Assembly (NCBI GenBank): GCA_003507475.1
Contig: DNVQ01000039.1
Location: 1,349-18,156 of the forward strand
DNA from: Candidatus Moraniibacteriota bacterium
GTDB lineage: Bacteria > Patescibacteriota > Minisyncoccia > Moranbacterales > UBA9337
Direction of reading: 5' to 3'
DNA length: 16,808 bases
Part shown: positions 13,464 to 16,808 of the stretch, piece by piece
Layout: each line of letters begins with the position of its first letter
Position numbering within the stretch: the first letter of the stretch is position 1
Made by a program: the position numbers and the translations under genes
Notes under the pieces: generated by a model
The model's database searches: none
What the model was told of the DNA's origin: nothing
Seen by the model: only the letters and a program-made list of their open reading frames with translations

Positions 13464-14441
13464 ATGCCGGAATTACCCGAGGTTGAGACAATTATTAGAG
13501 ATTTGAATAAAAAAATAGTGGGCTACCAGATAGTCGATTTTTGGAGTGAATGGGAAAAGGGAATCAAGGGAATTAGCTTAAAAAAATTTCAAACTAGTAT
13601 TGTGGGAAGAAAGATTTTGAGAGTGCGAAGGATTGGCAAAAATATTTTTATTGATTTAAGTGGAGGAAAAACTTTGTATGTGCATTTGAGGATGACGGGA
13701 CATTTACTTTTGAAGTATCAAAAGAATTTCCAATTTCCAATTTCCAATTTCCAAACAAATTCAAAATCAAAAATTCACCCTCACCCCAATCCTCTCCCGA
13801 GTACAGGAGAAGGGGAAGGAGAGCGGGATTATTTTGAGGATCGGGTGAATCAATATGTTAGACATAGTTGGTTTTTAAGGAGGGGCAGGGAGAAGATTAA
13901 AATGGATTTTTCGGATATGCGAAAGTTCGGTAAAATTGTTTTGGTAGATACTGATAAAATAAGTGAGTTGCCGGAGATTAAAAAATTGGGAATTGACGCG
14001 ATGGATAAGAAATTTACTTTGGAAAAATTTAAAGAAATTTTAAGCAAAAGAAGGAATAGCAGCATTGGAATTGTATTGATGGATCAATATCTGATTGCGG
14101 GAATTGGCAATATTTACAGAAGCGAAATTCTTTTTGAGGCTGGAGTTGACCCGTTAAGGAAGGTGGCATCCCTTAAGGACTTAGAAATAGAATTAATTTT
14201 TCTAAAAATTAAAGAAATTCTCAAAAAAGCCATCAAGATGCGAGGTACCTCAGACAGTGATTACCGTGACACCACAGGAAAACCAGGCAGATTTCAAAAG
14301 GCCCTAAAGGTTTATCGCAGAACAGGAGAAAAGTGTTTTTCTCGCCTCCTCCTCCCAAAAAGTAAAAAATGTGATAATATAATAGAAAGAATCCAATTAG
14401 GACAACGAAGCGTTTTTATATGCCGAAAATGTCAGAAATAA
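13464..14441 (+). CDS. mutM: Formamidopyrimidine-DNA glycosylase (Fpg/MutM) with two expansions
   Basis: This is a bifunctional glycosylase/AP lyase that removes 8-oxoguanine and ring-opened purines from DNA. It begins PELPEVETI, with the catalytic Pro2 and Glu3 (counting Met); Lys59 in RRIGKNIFI matches the conserved N-domain Lys. The MTGHL segment, FSDMRKFGK and the helix-two-turn-helix (LIAGIGNIYRSEILFEAGVDP) are intact, as are RDTTGKPGRFQ and the C-terminal zinc finger with GQRSVFIC. At 325 residues it is about 50 longer than usual. Residues about 87-121, between MTGHLLLK and the next beta strand, are repeat-derived (NFQFPISNFQ, then HPHPNPLPSTGEGEGE). The zinc finger has Cys291, Cys303, Cys320 and Cys323, so the first knuckle is C-x11-C, not C-x2-C. 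All conserved parts stay in one frame, so the enzyme is probably functional. Confidence 0.95.
   Translation: MPELPEVETIIRDLNKKIVGYQIVDFWSEWEKGIKGISLKKFQTSIVGRKILRVRRIGKNIFIDLSGGKTLYVHLRMTGHLLLKYQKNFQFPISNFQTNSKSKIHPHPNPLPSTGEGEGERDYFEDRVNQYVRHSWFLRRGREKIKMDFSDMRKFGKIVLVDTDKISELPEIKKLGIDAMDKKFTLEKFKEILSKRRNSSIGIVLMDQYLIAGIGNIYRSEILFEAGVDPLRKVASLKDLEIELIFLKIKEILKKAIKMRGTSDSDYRDTTGKPGRFQKALKVYRRTGEKCFSRLLLPKSKKCDNIIERIQLGQRSVFICRKCQK
13725..13829 (+). repeat. Composite repeat inserted in frame in mutM
   Basis: Four exact tandem copies of AATTTCC occupy 13725-13752, followed by an A-rich link. A GC-rich, imperfectly self-complementary stretch comes next (about 13776-13829: CACCCTCACCCC...CCTCTCCC, then GGAGAAGGGGAAGGAGAG). 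Its translation, HPHPNPLPSTGEGEGE, is the typical reading of a common dispersed bacterial palindrome of the CCCTCACCCC...GGGGAGAGG kind. The composition differs sharply from the surrounding AT-rich gene. Confidence 0.8.
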
Positions 14442-14497
14442 AAATTTAAATCAATTTTTTAAATAATAATTTTTAGGATTCTAAAAATGGTTTTTTA

Positions 14498-14523
14498 AAA
14501 ACCGGTTTTAAGTTAATTATAAT
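14498..14523 (+). promoter_or_regulatory. Palindrome and -10 box before the DUF3048 gene
   Basis: AAAACCGGTTTT (14498-14509) is a perfect 12-bp palindrome that could be an operator. An exact TATAAT (14518-14523) follows, about 14 nt before the ATG at 14538, which would give a nearly leaderless transcript. No good -35 hexamer is visible. An overlapping GGTTT...AAACC stem upstream could instead be part of a weak mutM terminator. Confidence 0.3.
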
Positions 14524-14537
14524 TTAATAATAAAAAA

Positions 14538-15725
14538 ATGGAGAAAAAACAAAAAATAATGCTGGCGATGGGAGTGTTATTGATCGCTGCTGTGATAGTT
14601 TATTTCACAGGTCTAAGAGATGCGATTAGAAAAAGTAAGGTAGCTAGGCAAATAACTGTAGAAAATGGCGCAGAGAAAGTCGAGGAAAATGTAGAGCCTT
14701 TAAATGAAGGAAATATTAATCCTATTTCAGGGTTAGCTTGCGAAAACTGGAATCGTCGTCCAGTAGCTGTGATGCAACCTTCTGATTTGCAGGCTCGACC
14801 AGCGGCTGGATTTTTGGAAGCTGATATGGTTTTTGAATTACCGGCCTATACATCATCCAATACCAGATTGCTGGGTGTATATAGTTGTTCTGTGCCCAAA
14901 GAAATAGGTGCTATTAGAAGCTCTCGCCATGATCATATTGCCTTAGCTGCTGCTGTAGATGCTTTCTTTATTCACTGGGGAGGATCACATTTTGCATTGG
15001 ATTTGTTGAATAAAAATATTATAGACAGAATTGATTGTATGACAACTAATTATTGTGAAAGATGGGATTGGCAAAACGACGCAAAAATGAGAATGGAAGA
15101 TTCAGGACACATAAAAGATGAAAAAGCTTTAGCGGCCATGACTGCGGTGGGCGGTAGAACTGAAACTAAATTTGCGGGCTATCCTCATCAAAAAGAAGCA
15201 ACTCTTGAAAACAGGGGTAAGGGAGGAGAATTGAGAGTGGCCTTTGCTAGTCCATATGATGTAAATTACACTTACGACAGAGAGTCTAATACTTTTTTAC
15301 GCTCTTGGAACGGAGTAGAAGATGTGGATAGAAACAATAAACAGAGATTGGCACCAAAAAATATTGTGATAATGTTTGCTAAATCAGAACAGATAACCAA
15401 CACCCAAGATTACGTAGGCAAGGGCTTGAGTAATCCATGGGAAGGAGTTGAAGAGGTAAAAAATACTGGAGCAGAAAGCATTAGCGGAAGATATAACAAT
15501 GTTCAAATAGGTGACCCGTGGTATGATGAGAGCGGAACTGGAGAAGCTTATTATTATATGAATGGAAAGGAATATCGGGGAACCTGGAAAAAAGATAGCT
15601 CAAAGTTAGAAAGTAAAATTTTCTTTTATGATGAAAATGGCAAGGAGATAATGTTTGTGCCGGGACAAATTTGGGTAGAAATTCTTGAGCCAGGACAAGT
15701 GTTAAGGTGGACACCGGTAAATTAA
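14538..15725 (+). CDS. DUF3048 (YerB-like) membrane-anchored protein
   Basis: A signal anchor at residues 7-24 has no lipobox Cys, so the protein is held by an N-terminal helix and not as a lipoprotein, unlike Bacillus YerB. The rest matches the DUF3048 family in order: NPISGLACENWNRRPVAVMQ, then RPAAGFLEADMVFELPAY, NTRLLGVYS, EIGAIRSSRHDHIALAAA (Arg127 and Arg130), FIHWGGSHFALDLL (146-156), and the C-terminal domain with YYYMNGKEYRGTWKK and GQIWVEIL. The biochemical function of the family is not established; the domain probably lies outside the membrane. It follows mutM after 96 nt and precedes holA by 19 nt, so it may share a transcript with holA. The leader is A-rich with no Shine-Dalgarno. 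Confidence 0.88.
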   Translation: MEKKQKIMLAMGVLLIAAVIVYFTGLRDAIRKSKVARQITVENGAEKVEENVEPLNEGNINPISGLACENWNRRPVAVMQPSDLQARPAAGFLEADMVFELPAYTSSNTRLLGVYSCSVPKEIGAIRSSRHDHIALAAAVDAFFIHWGGSHFALDLLNKNIIDRIDCMTTNYCERWDWQNDAKMRMEDSGHIKDEKALAAMTAVGGRTETKFAGYPHQKEATLENRGKGGELRVAFASPYDVNYTYDRESNTFLRSWNGVEDVDRNNKQRLAPKNIVIMFAKSEQITNTQDYVGKGLSNPWEGVEEVKNTGAESISGRYNNVQIGDPWYDESGTGEAYYYMNGKEYRGTWKKDSSKLESKIFFYDENGKEIMFVPGQIWVEILEPGQVLRWTPVN

Positions 15726-15744
15726 TATTTTTAATTTTTCTACG

Positions 15745-16713
15745 ATGATTGCATTTATTTATGGCGAAGATAATTTTCGTTCAGCTGAAAAATTGAAAAA
15801 ACTTAAAGAAGACTTCTTTAAAAAAAACACCTCGAATGCCAGTTCGAGTGTTTTTGATTTTAATGAAGAAGATTATTGGTCAAAATTAAAAACAGCCTTA
15901 AAATCCAAGGGCCTATTCGCTCAAAATTCATTGATAGTGGTAAAAAATCTTTTGAGTAGGGAGGGTTTAAATTCAAGAGAGGAGATTATAAAATTTTTAG
16001 AAAATAAATTTAAAAACATTGATTATTCTGAGGATGTTATTGTTTTTTGGGAAGGTGGAAAAATTAAAAAAAACGATAAAATATTTAAGTGGTTAATTAA
16101 AAATTCTCAGAGCCAAGAGTTCAATAAATTGGAAGGCTTGTTATTAAAAAAATGGGTCCAAGAAAAATTTCTGAATTTTAATATTAAAGTTAGCGAAGAA
16201 ATTAGCGGTAGCTTAATCAATAATAAAAATGGAGATTTGTCTGCAATTGATAAGGAGATATTGAAAATAGTTAATTTCATTGGAGAAAACGGAAGTGATG
16301 AAGATTTGAGCGACCAGGTCGCTAAATTGATTAATTCAAGCGTTGAAGCCAATATTTTCCAAACGGTAGAGCTGATGTCATCTGGGAATAAGAAGCAAGC
16401 GCTGGAGATGCTCCACAGGCAATTGGAACAAGGAGATGATCCCTTCTATATTCTTTCCATGTATATTTATCAAATTAGAAATCTTTTAAAAATAGCCGAA
16501 TTTTATTTTCAGGGGAATTTCAGTCATTTGGATATTTCAAAAATTGTTAAATTGCATCCCTTTGTGGTACAAAAGGGGACTCAACAGTTGCGAAATTTGG
16601 ATTTTAATAAACTAAGAGAGATTTATAAAAAACTAGAGAAAATAGACGAGGACGCGAAAAGAGGAAAAAGAGATATTGGAATAGGCATGGAGTTATTAAT
16701 ATCCGAGATGTAA
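15745..16713 (+). CDS. holA: DNA polymerase III subunit delta
   Basis: Delta is the wrench of the clamp loader: it opens the beta sliding clamp and is part of the gamma/tau complex. The N-terminal fold begins IAFIYGEDNFRSAEKLKKLK. Leu57-Phe58 in SKGLFAQNSLIVVKN corresponds to the clamp-binding Leu-Phe of the E. coli protein. The middle has the degenerate AAA+ features typical of delta, without Walker motifs. The C-terminal collar domain includes DPFYILSMYIYQIRNLLKIAEF, a family signature. At 322 residues the length is normal. Codons 27-37 (KNTSNASSSVF) cover a strong hairpin and encode a low-complexity loop. The ATG at 15745 is 19 nt after the DUF3048 stop, with no Shine-Dalgarno. Confidence 0.92.
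   Translation: MIAFIYGEDNFRSAEKLKKLKEDFFKKNTSNASSSVFDFNEEDYWSKLKTALKSKGLFAQNSLIVVKNLLSREGLNSREEIIKFLENKFKNIDYSEDVIVFWEGGKIKKNDKIFKWLIKNSQSQEFNKLEGLLLKKWVQEKFLNFNIKVSEEISGSLINNKNGDLSAIDKEILKIVNFIGENGSDEDLSDQVAKLINSSVEANIFQTVELMSSGNKKQALEMLHRQLEQGDDPFYILSMYIYQIRNLLKIAEFYFQGNFSHLDISKIVKLHPFVVQKGTQQLRNLDFNKLREIYKKLEKIDEDAKRGKRDIGIGMELLISEM
15823..15855 (+). terminator. Terminator-like hairpin inside holA
   Basis: The left arm AAAAACACCTCGAA (15823-15836) pairs with TTCGAGTGTTTTT (15843-15855) over 13 bp, with one bulged C and a 6-nt loop TGCCAG. The + strand stem ends in five T and is followed by GATTTT, which resembles an intrinsic terminator. The opposite strand also ends in a T-run. It begins 78 nt after the holA start codon, so it could attenuate holA or be a repeat tolerated in a protein loop. 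Confidence 0.55.
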
Positions 16714-16788
16714 TATATGTAATGTTTAAATATGTTGATACCAACTATTAAATTAAAAAGTATTTCTGATTTAATAGCGATTTTTTAA

Positions 16789-16808
16789 ATGTCAAAGTCC
16801 GAATTTCC
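16789..16808 (+). CDS. Possible start of a further gene, cut by the window edge
   Basis: An ATG follows directly after an in-frame TAA and reads MSKSEF before the window ends. The preceding 75 nt after holA are AT-rich and show no other start or terminator. With six codons the identity cannot be judged, and the frame could close just outside. Confidence 0.3.

Noticed and set aside
13725..13860. Frameshift or chimera in mutM
   Set aside because: Conserved Fpg segments on both sides are in the same frame with no stop, so an in-frame insertion explains it better.

Overview
The window looks like an AT-rich chromosomal segment of a Patescibacteria (Candidate Phyla Radiation) bacterium, probably Parcubacteria-like. 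The reasons are the PrgI / TraC-like / VirB4 gene order, compact genes, a large PKD-like surface protein, 7-8-nt-periodic repeats in the gaps, and starts that lack recognisable Shine-Dalgarno sequences. This assignment is inference; there is no rRNA or other taxonomic marker here. The code appears standard: TAA stops, one TGA stop, TGG for Trp.

Region 1 (1-10466, + strand) is a run of eight genes that resembles a minimal type IV secretion-like envelope machine. It holds a 5'-truncated conserved protein with a Lys/Glu-rich tail, PrgI (VirB3-like membrane protein), a TraC-like protein without an ATPase site, the VirB4 ATPase, a four-helix membrane protein, a CPBP-fold membrane protein lacking its catalytic residues, a 1023-residue secreted and C-terminally anchored protein with PKD/Ig-like modules and calcium-loop motifs, and a membrane-anchored beta-propeller-like protein. 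The first two large gaps (1480-1614 and 2739-2866) each hold an inverted pair of arrays of an 8-nt unit related to AGTTAACG, ending exactly 19 nt before the next start codon.

Region 2 (10446-13202, - strand) has two tandem O-antigen ligase/polymerase-like membrane proteins. The first ends tail-to-tail with the propeller gene. Their coding ends overlap by 21 bp, and a hairpin with T-runs on both sides in the overlap looks like a shared bidirectional terminator. A degenerate dispersed repeat lies between the two ligase genes.

Region 3 (13464-16713, + strand) is a housekeeping stretch: mutM/fpg (DNA glycosylase), a DUF3048 (YerB-like) anchored protein, and holA (DNA polymerase III delta). The start of a further gene may lie at the right edge. 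The mutM gene carries two unusual in-frame expansions: a repeat-derived insertion after the MTGHL segment, and a C-x11-C first zinc knuckle where C-x2-C is usual. The holA gene has a terminator-like hairpin about 80 nt inside its coding sequence.

No tRNA, rRNA, CRISPR array or transposase gene was recognised. The strongest candidates for something undescribed are the paired 8-nt array elements inside the secretion operon, the repeat insertion in mutM, and the secretion module with its inactive protease-like and calcium-loop partners.
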